From: UBA3102 sp964413055
GTDB taxonomy: Bacteria > Bacillota > Desulfotomaculia > Desulfotomaculales > Pelotomaculaceae
Length of the DNA: 64,000 nucleotides
Assembly: GCA_964413055.1 (NCBI GenBank)
Contig: CAYPRB010000002.1
Span: forward strand, 248,001 to 312,000
Direction of reading: 5' to 3'
Under the pieces are notes generated by a model. It made no database searches. It was not told the DNA's origin and was given only the letters and a program-made list of their open reading frames with translations. The position numbers and the translations under genes are program-made. The number at the start of each line of letters is the position of its first letter. Positions within the stretch are counted from its first letter, which is position 1. Positions 1-7,938 of this stretch are shown in pieces.

Positions 1-1
1 A

Positions 2-364
2 CCCTTCGGTATCGTGGCGCTGGAAGCCATGGCAGCCAGGACCCCGGTAGTTGTAGCCGATACCGGGGGTTTCCGTGAAATAGTGAAACATGGTAAGGAC
101 GGGTTGAAATCTTACACCGGTAACAGTCACTCGCTGGCCCAGAACATACTGGCGGTTTTAAAACAGCCGCAATTAAAAGAAAACTTGCGTAAAAATGCTT
201 ACCGGCGTATTCTAAATGAATTTGGCTGGAAAAAGATCGCCCGGCAGACGGCATCGGTTTACCAAGAAGTTTGGGAAGCGCACCGCAATACCCCATGGTC
301 GGCAGCCGAGAAACAGCACAACATTTTCGGTCGTTTTAGCCGTTTGCGTGCCAGGTATTCCTAA
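2..364 (+). CDS. GT4-family glycosyltransferase, C-terminal end (5' truncated by window)
   Basis: Only the C-terminal 120 residues are in the window; the frame is open from base 2. The first residues, PFGIVALEAMAARTPVVV, match the nucleotide-sugar binding motif of family 4 glycosyltransferases (conserved E of the EX7E motif, then the 'ADTGGFREIVKHGKDG' segment typical of GT-B enzymes). Downstream lie an NDP-sugar pyrophosphorylase and a GH57 branching enzyme, which suggests a role in glycogen-like or cell-surface polysaccharide synthesis. Donor and acceptor cannot be read from this fragment. The 54-bp gap to the next gene carries a good ribosome site, so the two are probably co-transcribed. 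Confidence 0.88.
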   Translation, partial: PFGIVALEAMAARTPVVVADTGGFREIVKHGKDGLKSYTGNSHSLAQNILAVLKQPQLKENLRKNAYRRILNEFGWKKIARQTASVYQEVWEAHRNTPWSAAEKQHNIFGRFSRLRARYS

Positions 365-417
365 GGTTTAACAATAACAATGATTATTATCTTGATATTG
401 AGGGAGGAGTCAGGCTG

Positions 418-2880
418 GTGAAGGCTATTATTATGGCGGGAGGCGAAGGCTCCCGCTTAAGGCCGCTTACGTGCGGCAGGCCGAAACCTATGGTTCCGGT
501 CTTAAACAAACCGATTATGAACCATATTATAAATCTCTTAACCGAACACGGCTTTAGCGATATCGGTGTTACCCTGCAGTACCAACCGCAAGAAATCAAA
601 GATTATTTCGGCAGCGGTTATGAATACGGGGTTAATTTGCAATATTTTGTTGAGGAAACACCCCTGGGAACAGCCGGGAGTGTTAAAAACGCCGCTGGAT
701 TTCTGGATGAAACCTTTGTAGTGATCAGCGGGGATGCCCTGACCGATCTGGATTTATCCAGAGCTTTAGAATTCCATAAAAAACAGGGTGCCCTGGCTAC
801 TTTGGTTCTAACCAGAGTGGATTGTCCCCTGGAGTACGGAGTGGTGATCACCGGAGAAGACGGAAAGATTACCCGGTTTTTGGAAAAACCGGGCTGGGGT
901 GAAGTGTTCAGCGATACAGTTAATACAGGTATTTATGTGTTAGAGCCCGAAGTGTTGGACTATTTTGCACCGGGTCAGAAGTTTGATTTCAGTAAAGATT
1001 TGTTTCCGCTGCTGCTGCGGGAGAAAAAACCGTTATTCGGACTGGTTATGTCCGGATACTGGTGTGACATCGGCAACCTGCAGCAGTATCTGCAGGCGCA
1101 TCAGGATGCGTTGGCGGGTAAGGTCGGTATCAGGATACCGGGGAAGGAGGTAATGCCGGGAGTGTGGGCCGGGAAAGGGGCCTTTATCAACCCTGCAGCC
1201 TCTGTGCAAGGCCCGGTTTTACTAGGCGCCAACTGCCAGGTGGGTGCCGCGGCCAAGATCGACCCTTATTCGGTGCTTGGTGAAGGCTGCCTGGTGCACG
1301 AGCATGCTTCGCTCAAAAGGAGTGTGCTCTGGAACAACGTATATGTCGGGAATAGTGCCGCCCTGCGGGGCGCCGTAGTGGGCAGCCGGGTCCAGGTTCA
1401 GGCCGGGGCCGGAATATATGAGGGAGCAGTAGTGGGAGATGACTCCATCATTAGGGAAAACAGTCTCTTGAAACCCGACGTTAAGCTTTGGCCTCATAAA
1501 CTGGTGGAAACAGGGGCAACTGTACAGGGGAGCATGGTATGGGGTACTTGTTACCCCAAAAAAATATTTGGTCTTGAAGGTGTAAGCGGGTTGGTAAATG
1601 TGGAAATCACGCCTGAATTCGCTTCCAGGGTGGGCACGGCCTTCAGCACGGTTAACGGCGGTGCGGGCGCGCGGCTGGCGGTAAGCAGCGATAATGATAC
1701 CGCTTTGGTAATGATTAAGAAAGCACTGGTTATAGGTATGCAGTCGGCCGGAGCCGAAGTGTTGGACCTCGGCACCGGAATAACTCCGGTTCACCGTTAC
1801 GGTGTACGTGCTTTAAGCTGCAAGGGCGGTGTGCATGTCAAAGTTTCACCATATGCACCGGATAAAATAGTTATGGTTTTTACCAACGCCCGGGGTGGCA
1901 ATATTTCCCGGGGACAGGAACGAAAAATGGAAAACACTCTGGCGCGGGAAGATTTCTTAAGAGCGGAAGCAAACCGGATTAAACCGCCGGTACAAGTTTC
2001 CGGGATGGATGATAAATATATTAAGGAAATTTGCGGCGATACGGAAACAGGCTTGTATCCGGGGCTTAAATTGTTAATTGGTTGCGACGGTGTTAACCTG
2101 GATAAGTTTATTGACGTTATGGGCAAAGAAATTAACCTAACCTGGGAAAGATATGATTTTAGCAATAACGGAACCGGGTTTCATTCCTGGCCCTCGCTCC
2201 AGAATGTGCTTCCTGAAATTGCTCAACGTGTGGTCGCAAGCGGTTCCGATGTCGGCGTGGTGTTGGAGCCTAATGCCGATTACCTGATTCTGATTGATGA
2301 AAAAGGCCGGGTAATTCAAGATGATTTGCTTACCGCCTTGTTCTCCCTGATGATCCTGAAAGAAAAAGGCGGACCCGTAGTAGTACCGGTAACTGCCCCT
2401 AAAGTCATTGAAATTATGGCGCAACAGTACCACAGTAAAGTTATCCGTACCAAGACCTCGCTTCAGGATTTTATTGACCAGGTTTTGTTGAACAGTTCAG
2501 AATCTCAAACAATTTTTTCCCTCCACGCGGATGTTTTTTTTGCCTTGGTGCGGGTATTGAAATATATCATGGAACATAAGACCTCACTGTCTGCGTTAAT
2601 AGAAGAAATACCGGCTTTTTTTGTCAACCGGCGGGAGGTACCGGTTCCCTGGGAATTCAAAGGAAGGGTCATAAGACAGTTAATTCAAGAACCCCCGTCC
2701 CACCAATTGGAATTAACGGACGGGGTAAAGGTATACCACCAGGACGGCTGGGCGTTGGTATTGCCGGATCCCGACGAACCGGTTTGCCGGGTGTTCAGTG
2801 AGGGCAGCACCATGGAAATTGCCGAATCTTTAACCGATATGTATATTGATAAAATAAATCAAATTGTAAATAAGGTTTAA
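418..2880 (+). CDS. NDP-sugar pyrophosphorylase / phosphomannomutase-like fusion protein
   Basis: An 820-residue protein with three parts. Residues 1-230 are a nucleotidyltransferase: MAGGEGSRLRPLT is the signature loop, followed by PKPMVPVLNKPI. Residues 250-370 carry left-handed beta-helix hexapeptides. Residues 380-820 are related to phosphomannomutases. Such fusions are commonly annotated as mannose-1-phosphate guanylyltransferase and are known in Clostridia and Actinobacteria. In the mutase part the catalytic TASHNP loop is not recognisable (the matching region reads VHVKVSPYAPDK) and the metal-binding DGDADR appears as LEPNADYL, so that domain is probably not a working mutase. GTG start at 418 is chosen because AGGGAGGAG lies 8 nt upstream and the family begins with KAIIMAGG. 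NDP specificity (GDP, ADP or UDP) is not visible. Confidence 0.87.
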   Translation: MKAIIMAGGEGSRLRPLTCGRPKPMVPVLNKPIMNHIINLLTEHGFSDIGVTLQYQPQEIKDYFGSGYEYGVNLQYFVEETPLGTAGSVKNAAGFLDETFVVISGDALTDLDLSRALEFHKKQGALATLVLTRVDCPLEYGVVITGEDGKITRFLEKPGWGEVFSDTVNTGIYVLEPEVLDYFAPGQKFDFSKDLFPLLLREKKPLFGLVMSGYWCDIGNLQQYLQAHQDALAGKVGIRIPGKEVMPGVWAGKGAFINPAASVQGPVLLGANCQVGAAAKIDPYSVLGEGCLVHEHASLKRSVLWNNVYVGNSAALRGAVVGSRVQVQAGAGIYEGAVVGDDSIIRENSLLKPDVKLWPHKLVETGATVQGSMVWGTCYPKKIFGLEGVSGLVNVEITPEFASRVGTAFSTVNGGAGARLAVSSDNDTALVMIKKALVIGMQSAGAEVLDLGTGITPVHRYGVRALSCKGGVHVKVSPYAPDKIVMVFTNARGGNISRGQERKMENTLAREDFLRAEANRIKPPVQVSGMDDKYIKEICGDTETGLYPGLKLLIGCDGVNLDKFIDVMGKEINLTWERYDFSNNGTGFHSWPSLQNVLPEIAQRVVASGSDVGVVLEPNADYLILIDEKGRVIQDDLLTALFSLMILKEKGGPVVVPVTAPKVIEIMAQQYHSKVIRTKTSLQDFIDQVLLNSSESQTIFSLHADVFFALVRVLKYIMEHKTSLSALIEEIPAFFVNRREVPVPWEFKGRVIRQLIQEPPSHQLELTDGVKVYHQDGWALVLPDPDEPVCRVFSEGSTMEIAESLTDMYIDKINQIVNKV

Positions 2881-2895
2881 AATAATTATAATACG

Positions 2896-2935
2896 CCTCC
2901 GGTAAGATACTGACACTATTAGATATTGCCGGAGG
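2896..2935 (+). terminator. Probable terminator after the pyrophosphorylase gene
   Basis: CCTCCGG and CCGGAGG form a 7-bp stem around a loop of about 26 nt, followed by a weak T-rich tail (TTATT). It lies 16 bp after the stop codon. The long loop and poor U tract make efficiency doubtful. Confidence 0.5.
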
Positions 2936-3096
2936 TTATTATACCGAGTTGCTTTTGATGCTGTTATTGGAATAATCTATTAATGCAATCGTAAAATTAT
3001 ATTTCACTTTGCTTTATCATGAGTGGTAATATATAATTGGTTATTTATCTATAAGCATAGTGTGGGCGGGCAGATAATAGTTTTATTTTATGGAGA

Positions 3097-3945
3097 ATGG
3101 TGTGGACTAAATTGAAAACTACTGTAATTGATTGTCATGTACATCTGGCCAAATATAAAACCTTTGGTGAAGATGCCTTCAATTTTTTCGCAAGCGCATT
3201 TTCATCAAAAGAAGAATACGTTGAATTTTGTAACATTCACAGTGATCCCCATGCTTTCTTGCAGTTGATGGAGCAAAACGGAGTAGATTATTCCGTTATT
3301 TTAGCGGAAATTTCACCTTTATCAACAGGTGTTGCTACAAATGAAATGGTAGAAACTTTTTGCCAGGCGAGTCCCAGATTAATACCATTTTGCACAATAA
3401 ACCCTTATCTGTACCCGAATATGGGCAAAATGTTGGAGGATTTATACTTAAATCACGGATTCAAGGGACTTAAGCTGCTTCCCTCATACAATTATTTTTA
3501 TCCCAATGATAATTTCATTTACCCGTTGTACGCTGTTGCGGAAAAACTTGGCATACCGGTGGTTTTCCATACGGGATCTTCAATATTTTCAGGCGTCCGT
3601 ATAAAGTATGCCAATCCCATTTTTTTGGATGATGTGGCTGTAGATTTCCCCGGTATGAAAATCGTTATGGCGCACGGTGGCCGGGGTCCGTGGTATGATG
3701 AGGCAGTAACCGTAGCACGCCTGCACCAGAATGTTTATATTGAAGTTTCCGGCCTGCCTCCTAAAAAGCTTATGGAATATTTTCCTAGTATGGAACGATT
3801 TGCCCATAAGTTTATTTTTGGTACTGACTGGCCCAGTGTGGATGTAAAAAGGAATATTGAAATAATCAGGAACTTAAATTTATCTCAAAAAGCAATTTCG
3901 CAAATACTTGGAGAAAACGCAAAGAAACTCCTGGGTTTAGTTTGA
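3097..3945 (+). CDS. Amidohydrolase-2 family TIM-barrel hydrolase
   Basis: A 282-residue protein of the amidohydrolase 2 (ACMSD-like) superfamily. Metal ligands are visible: the N-terminal HxH in DCHVHLAKY, a central His in VVFHTGSS, a second in VMAHGGRGPWYDEA and the late Asp in FGTDWPS. Members hydrolyse or decarboxylate varied ring or amide substrates, so the substrate here cannot be named. It is more AT-rich than both neighbours and stands alone between two hairpins, which hints at acquisition or independent regulation. The start is uncertain: ATG 3097 directly abuts GGAGA, and GTG 3100 or TTG 3112 are also possible. Confidence 0.8.
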   Translation: MVWTKLKTTVIDCHVHLAKYKTFGEDAFNFFASAFSSKEEYVEFCNIHSDPHAFLQLMEQNGVDYSVILAEISPLSTGVATNEMVETFCQASPRLIPFCTINPYLYPNMGKMLEDLYLNHGFKGLKLLPSYNYFYPNDNFIYPLYAVAEKLGIPVVFHTGSSIFSGVRIKYANPIFLDDVAVDFPGMKIVMAHGGRGPWYDEAVTVARLHQNVYIEVSGLPPKKLMEYFPSMERFAHKFIFGTDWPSVDVKRNIEIIRNLNLSQKAISQILGENAKKLLGLV

Positions 3946-3966
3946 AAAATATTCATGGGAGAGAAT

Positions 3967-3995
3967 AAAGAGGGCATCTGCCCTCTTTATTTATT
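3967..3995 (+). terminator. Rho-independent terminator after the amidohydrolase
   Basis: AAAGAGGGCA and TGCCCTCTTT form a perfect 10-bp stem with a 2-nt spacer in the loop, followed by ATTTATT. It also faces the convergent GH57 gene and may work in both directions. Confidence 0.85.
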
Positions 3996-4077
3996 GGGCG
4001 TAAGCCGCCAAAGGCTGTAGGTTGGACGGATGCGCGGGGTCTTGGGTCTTGCCGCCTGCCCCTTCCAGCTCAATTTT

Positions 4078-5688
4078 TTAAATCGCTATTGCATCAGGGT
4101 GGCGGTTCTGGTACCAGCGATAATCAATATTGGGGAAAATATTATTTTTATATTCCAGGTCTCTCAGCCATTCTTCATTAATGCTGTTTGATTCGATGGC
4201 CTCAAAAAGTCCTAAAAAGTTGTCCAGGTGAATTTTAGTTCTTCTAACGGCATACTGAACCATGGTTCCTGTGTTCATGATGAAAGCCCAGTCACTGCTT
4301 TGAGCAAGCATTAATTCCCGGGCGGCTTGATTCAAGGCCCTTTTTAACAGTCCGCCGGCATTTTGGTAGCGGTTGGCCATGCCCGTCATTCTTTCCGACG
4401 CTATGTGCAGGTGCCTATAAATCCAATCATTGGCACTGCACAGCCAGACTTCGTGGTAGCCCTTGTTGCCCCAGCTGGAGGAGCAAGGCACCGATACCTG
4501 GTTACATGAAAACATTTTCAAATAGTCGCTGGGAGTTATCAATTCTATTTCATCCTGGTCGAAGGCTATTTTTCTGATCAAGTATTCCAGCCACATCGGC
4601 CCTTCAAACCACCAATGCCCGAAAAGCTCTGCATCGTAAGGGGCCGTTATGAACGGGGGTCTTTCCATCAGACCGGCAAGATGGCGGACTTGATGCTGCC
4701 GGTTGAATATGAAGTTGCCGGCGTGTATGGCAGCTTTTTCTTTTGCCCGCCGCGGATTGTAAGGTTCTTTTACACTTAAATCCACTTTCCCGGTGATTTT
4801 AAAATATTTCATTCCGGTATGGACTCTAATCCCGTCCGGATGAATATAAGGACCGATATAATTTAGATCGAGATCTTGCCCGATGTCCCGGTAAAATTCA
4901 CGGTATTCAAAATCCCCCGGGTATCCCTCCCGGGCGCTCCAGACTTGTTTTGAAGATTCAATATCTCTTCCGAACGCGGCAACTCCCGTGGGACAGAATA
5001 TAGGAGCATAAATACCGAAGCGCGGCCGGTGAGAGGAATATAGAATTCCGTGGGAGTCGGTGAAAAAGAATTTTAGGTTCAATTCCCGTAGTATTTTATC
5101 CAACCCCGGGGCATAGGCACATTCCGGAAGCCATATGCCTTTTGGAGGAGAACCGAGATGCCGGGTGTGCAGGTCAACCGCGGCTTTGATTTGTGCCCTG
5201 ACGGCTTCCGGATGAATCATCATTAGTGGAAGATAACCGTGGGTGGCGGCACAGGTAATTAGTTCTAAAAGCCCGGCATCCTGAAACTTTTTAAAAGCTG
5301 AAACCAGATTGCGGTGGTAGCGGTTGCAAAAAGTTTCCATGGCATCATGAAATTGTTTTTTATACATCAATGCGGTATCGTGGAAGGGACTTCCGTAGGT
5401 GCGTCCCTCTTCTTTACCGGCCAAATCAATAAGTTTTGTCAGGTGCCGGATATAACGTTCCTGCAGCAGCGGGTCGGTCAACATTGAAATAAGCGTGGGA
5501 GTCAATGACATGGTCAGCCTGAAATTGATATTTTCGTTTAAAAGGTTATCAAAAATGTTAATTAAGGGAATATAAGTCTCGGTTATGGCTTCGTAAAGCC
5601 AGAGTTCTTCTAGAAAGTTTTCGTCTTCCGGATGTCTGACGTATGGTAAATGAGCGTGTAATACAAGACAAAGGTATCCTTTTGGCAC
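4078..5688 (-). CDS. GH57 family 1,4-alpha-glucan branching enzyme (DUF1957)
   Basis: A 536-residue protein with the hallmarks of the GH57/DUF1957 group: N-terminal HAHLPYVRHPE, then LWLYEAITETYIPL, the nucleophile region GIWLPECAYAPG (Glu) and the acid region APYDAELFGHWWFEGP (Asp). Characterised relatives transfer alpha-1,4 segments to make alpha-1,6 branches in glycogen; this activity is inferred from family. It lies downstream of the DUF4912 gene on the same strand, a pairing often seen in Clostridia. The ATG start has an AAAGGAG site about 8 nt upstream. No signal peptide is present, so it is cytoplasmic. Confidence 0.9.
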   Translation of the reverse strand: MPKGYLCLVLHAHLPYVRHPEDENFLEELWLYEAITETYIPLINIFDNLLNENINFRLTMSLTPTLISMLTDPLLQERYIRHLTKLIDLAGKEEGRTYGSPFHDTALMYKKQFHDAMETFCNRYHRNLVSAFKKFQDAGLLELITCAATHGYLPLMMIHPEAVRAQIKAAVDLHTRHLGSPPKGIWLPECAYAPGLDKILRELNLKFFFTDSHGILYSSHRPRFGIYAPIFCPTGVAAFGRDIESSKQVWSAREGYPGDFEYREFYRDIGQDLDLNYIGPYIHPDGIRVHTGMKYFKITGKVDLSVKEPYNPRRAKEKAAIHAGNFIFNRQHQVRHLAGLMERPPFITAPYDAELFGHWWFEGPMWLEYLIRKIAFDQDEIELITPSDYLKMFSCNQVSVPCSSSWGNKGYHEVWLCSANDWIYRHLHIASERMTGMANRYQNAGGLLKRALNQAARELMLAQSSDWAFIMNTGTMVQYAVRRTKIHLDNFLGLFEAIESNSINEEWLRDLEYKNNIFPNIDYRWYQNRHPDAIAI

Positions 5689-5752
5689 TGAAAAGCTCCT
5701 TTCTGTGAAAAAGATGTAAAGTCCAACAAGTCGCCTGCAGGGTAAATTGACT

Positions 5753-6508
5753 TTATTGGTTTTGGTTTATCTTGTCCTCTGGCCGGTTAAATTCCGGTGA
5801 GCTGATCCCCAGCGGAAGTTTACCTTCCCCAATGGCAAACTCTTCTATAATCATGGGTGAACTGGTACCGTACTGAAATTTATTTAGGGAGCGATATAAT
5901 CCTTCAATCCACATCCACTCTTCGTCCAAGCGGTCAGACAATGACGCACGGGGGGTGGTGACTGTATTAGACCTCAGCAGGGTGACGAAACGCCCGTCCG
6001 GAAACATGCGGCCCAAATCAACGCAAAAAGTATGGTCCGGTTCTCCCACTTGGATGTGCCAGTTATCGGTTTGTTCATTTACGTGAATATCCAAATAGCT
6101 TTGCGCGTTTATTCCGGTGAAATCCACACCGGTGACATCGTACACTCTTAAGACCGGCCGGGTGGATGTCCAGGCTGCGGGCCCATAACTCTTTTTGAAT
6201 GCTTCTTGTTTGGTGGCGGTTACCTCCCAATAGGCGTATAACCAGTGGGGATCTCTAGCCATCAGGACTATGCGATCAATTCCGTAATTATGCGGCAGTT
6301 GCGGTTCATGAAAGTTATGAGCCGATCTTATAGGTACGGCCGGAAAATGAGGCTCCAATTCTTGAGCGGTTTCTTCTTCAAATAGTGGTTGGGATATACT
6401 TCCCGACTCGGTTTTTTTGGTAAGACGCGGACGCCTTAAAAATAAAAAAACACCTACCGCCAATACTAGTATTAAAGCTGATAGCAACCAAGGGGATAAT
6501 ACATTCAT
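5753..6508 (-). CDS. DUF4912 protein with N-terminal membrane anchor
   Basis: A 251-residue protein. Residues 5-25 (SPWLLSALILVLAVGVFLFL) form one membrane segment followed by RRPR, so the rest should face the cytoplasm. The core carries the DUF4912 signature DRIVLMARDPHWLYAYWEVT near residue 85, and later segments resemble a beta-rich ligand-binding fold. ATG 6508 is preferred over the TTG 18 nt upstream because GAGGAGG lies 9 nt before it. It precedes the GH57 branching enzyme on the same strand and the two are probably one operon. Function is not established; a carbohydrate-binding or scaffolding role is only suggested by the neighbour. Confidence 0.82.
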   Translation of the reverse strand: MNVLSPWLLSALILVLAVGVFLFLRRPRLTKKTESGSISQPLFEEETAQELEPHFPAVPIRSAHNFHEPQLPHNYGIDRIVLMARDPHWLYAYWEVTATKQEAFKKSYGPAAWTSTRPVLRVYDVTGVDFTGINAQSYLDIHVNEQTDNWHIQVGEPDHTFCVDLGRMFPDGRFVTLLRSNTVTTPRASLSDRLDEEWMWIEGLYRSLNKFQYGTSSPMIIEEFAIGEGKLPLGISSPEFNRPEDKINQNQ

Positions 6509-6723
6509 GGAGTTTTCCCTCCTCAAAGTATAAGAATTAACATGAAAAAAAATGTGATATAATGGAACTGTTCTCAGGTTTAATTTATTATTACCCAGAC
6601 TGAAAAGGTTTATTTACTTTTATACAGATTCAAATTGTGATAATAAAGCCGTAATTATAATTTATTTTAAATAATTTTTTATTTTACTATTAAATGTTAA
6701 TTTACTGCAAGAAGGTGAAGGCT

Positions 6724-7182
6724 TTGAATATAGTTCTGGTAACGCCGGAAATACCGGCCAACACCGGAAATATTGCCCGGACCTGTGCCGTCACCGGAAC
6801 GGTGCTGCATCTGATTCGTCCCCTGGGATTTTCTACCGCTGACAGGTACTTGAAACGTGCCGGGTTGGATTACTGGAAACTGGTGGAAGTACGGTATTGT
6901 GACAGTTTTTGGGAATTACCGGAAAGATACCCGGACCATAATTTTTACTTATCTACCACCAGGGCTTCCCGTAATTATACGGAAGTCGGTTATGAGCCGG
7001 ATTCTTTTTTAGTTTTCGGTAGAGAAACCGAAGGTCTGCCACCGGAAATTTTGGCTGCTTTTCCCGAAAATCAAATTCGTATTCCTATGCTGGGAAAGGT
7101 CCGTTCTTTAAATCTAGCCAATGCCGTGGCGGTGGTTCTTTTTGAAGCGTTGAGACAGCAGGGCTTTCCCGGGCTGAGATAA
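6724..7182 (+). CDS. trmL: tRNA (cytidine(34)-2'-O)-methyltransferase (SPOUT)
   Basis: A 152-residue SPOUT methyltransferase that 2'-O-methylates the wobble base of tRNA-Leu isoacceptors, using S-adenosylmethionine. NIVLVTPEIPANTGNIARTC at the N-terminus and the knot region LVFGRETEGLP, RIPMLGKVRSLNLANAVAVV are diagnostic. The TTG at 6724 is chosen because homologs begin at this point and AAGGTGAAGG precedes it; an in-frame ATG at 6694 lacks a ribosome site. The gene stands alone, with an AT-rich 200-bp region upstream shared with the divergent DUF4912 gene. Confidence 0.9.
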   Translation: MNIVLVTPEIPANTGNIARTCAVTGTVLHLIRPLGFSTADRYLKRAGLDYWKLVEVRYCDSFWELPERYPDHNFYLSTTRASRNYTEVGYEPDSFLVFGRETEGLPPEILAAFPENQIRIPMLGKVRSLNLANAVAVVLFEALRQQGFPGLR

Positions 7183-7377
7183 AGTTTCTATTTTAAAATG
7201 GCTACAGAATAACTATCTTAAAAAGAACGGGTAGGAAGTAATCAAATTATTTAGAGCCTGTGTTTATTGATAAAGAAAAAACAATGCGTTTTAAAATAAA
7301 CAGAGTTAAGCCGGCTTGTCCTGGAGAATAGATTAAGGTATAATTCCCCTGAAAATAAACGATCGGGGGTTTTTTGG

Positions 7378-7842
7378 TTGCATGATGTCGTTCAAAAAGT
7401 TCAGGCCTATCTGGACCGGTTCAATATGGGGCTGAAAATAATAGAATTGGAGGAAAATACCAGCACTTGTGAACTGGCGGCGGCGGCCCTGAAGGTGGAG
7501 ATTGGGCAGATTGCCAAGACCCTGGTGTTTTTGGCCGACGAACGGCCGGTTCTGGTGGTGGCCAGCGGCGATAAAAAGATAAAAAGTGGCAAATTAAAAA
7601 GATATCTTAAAGTGTCAAAAGTGAAGATGGCCGGCCCCGTTACTGTGGAACGGGCCACCGGTTATCCCGTAGGGGGTGTTTGTCCGGTCGCCCTGCCCGG
7701 GCACCTGCCTATTTTGCTTGATGATTCCATGCACCGTTTTCCGGTGGTCTATGCCGCTGCCGGTACGCCTCATTCCGCTTTGCCTTTAACCATGGAACAG
7801 CTGAAAACAGTTACGGGCGGGGAGTGGGCGGATTTGGTTTGA
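7378..7842 (+). CDS. YbaK/EbsC-type aminoacyl-tRNA deacylase
   Basis: A 154-residue protein of the YbaK/ProX family, free-standing editing enzymes that remove wrong amino acids from tRNA (Cys- or Ala-tRNA-Pro in studied members). The conserved segments AKTLVFLADERPVLVVASGD, the Lys-rich KIKSGKLKRYL and YPVGGVCPVALPG are present. The TTG start at 7378 follows a GGGGG run. A TATAAT-like box lies at about 7340. Immediately before the start CCCC and GGGG with a T6 run could form a small hairpin that would occlude the start. Exact tRNA specificity is not visible. Confidence 0.85.
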   Translation: MHDVVQKVQAYLDRFNMGLKIIELEENTSTCELAAAALKVEIGQIAKTLVFLADERPVLVVASGDKKIKSGKLKRYLKVSKVKMAGPVTVERATGYPVGGVCPVALPGHLPILLDDSMHRFPVVYAAAGTPHSALPLTMEQLKTVTGGEWADLV

Positions 7843-7938
7843 TTACGGCAGGAGGACATTGAGAATTAAAAAGGAATTAGTATAGTATAACCGTAGAGTA
7901 TGATAATACCCGAAGGTAAGCGAGGTGGCGAGAAAAAT

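Noticed and set aside
2941..3096. Riboswitch upstream of the amidohydrolase
   Set aside because: The region is AT-rich with no recognisable aptamer core; only a weak hairpin and -10-like boxes are present.
7340..7377. Terminator directly before the YbaK-type gene
   Set aside because: CCCC/GGGG with a long loop is weak, and the T run merges with the start codon region; more likely a ribosome-site GGGGG.
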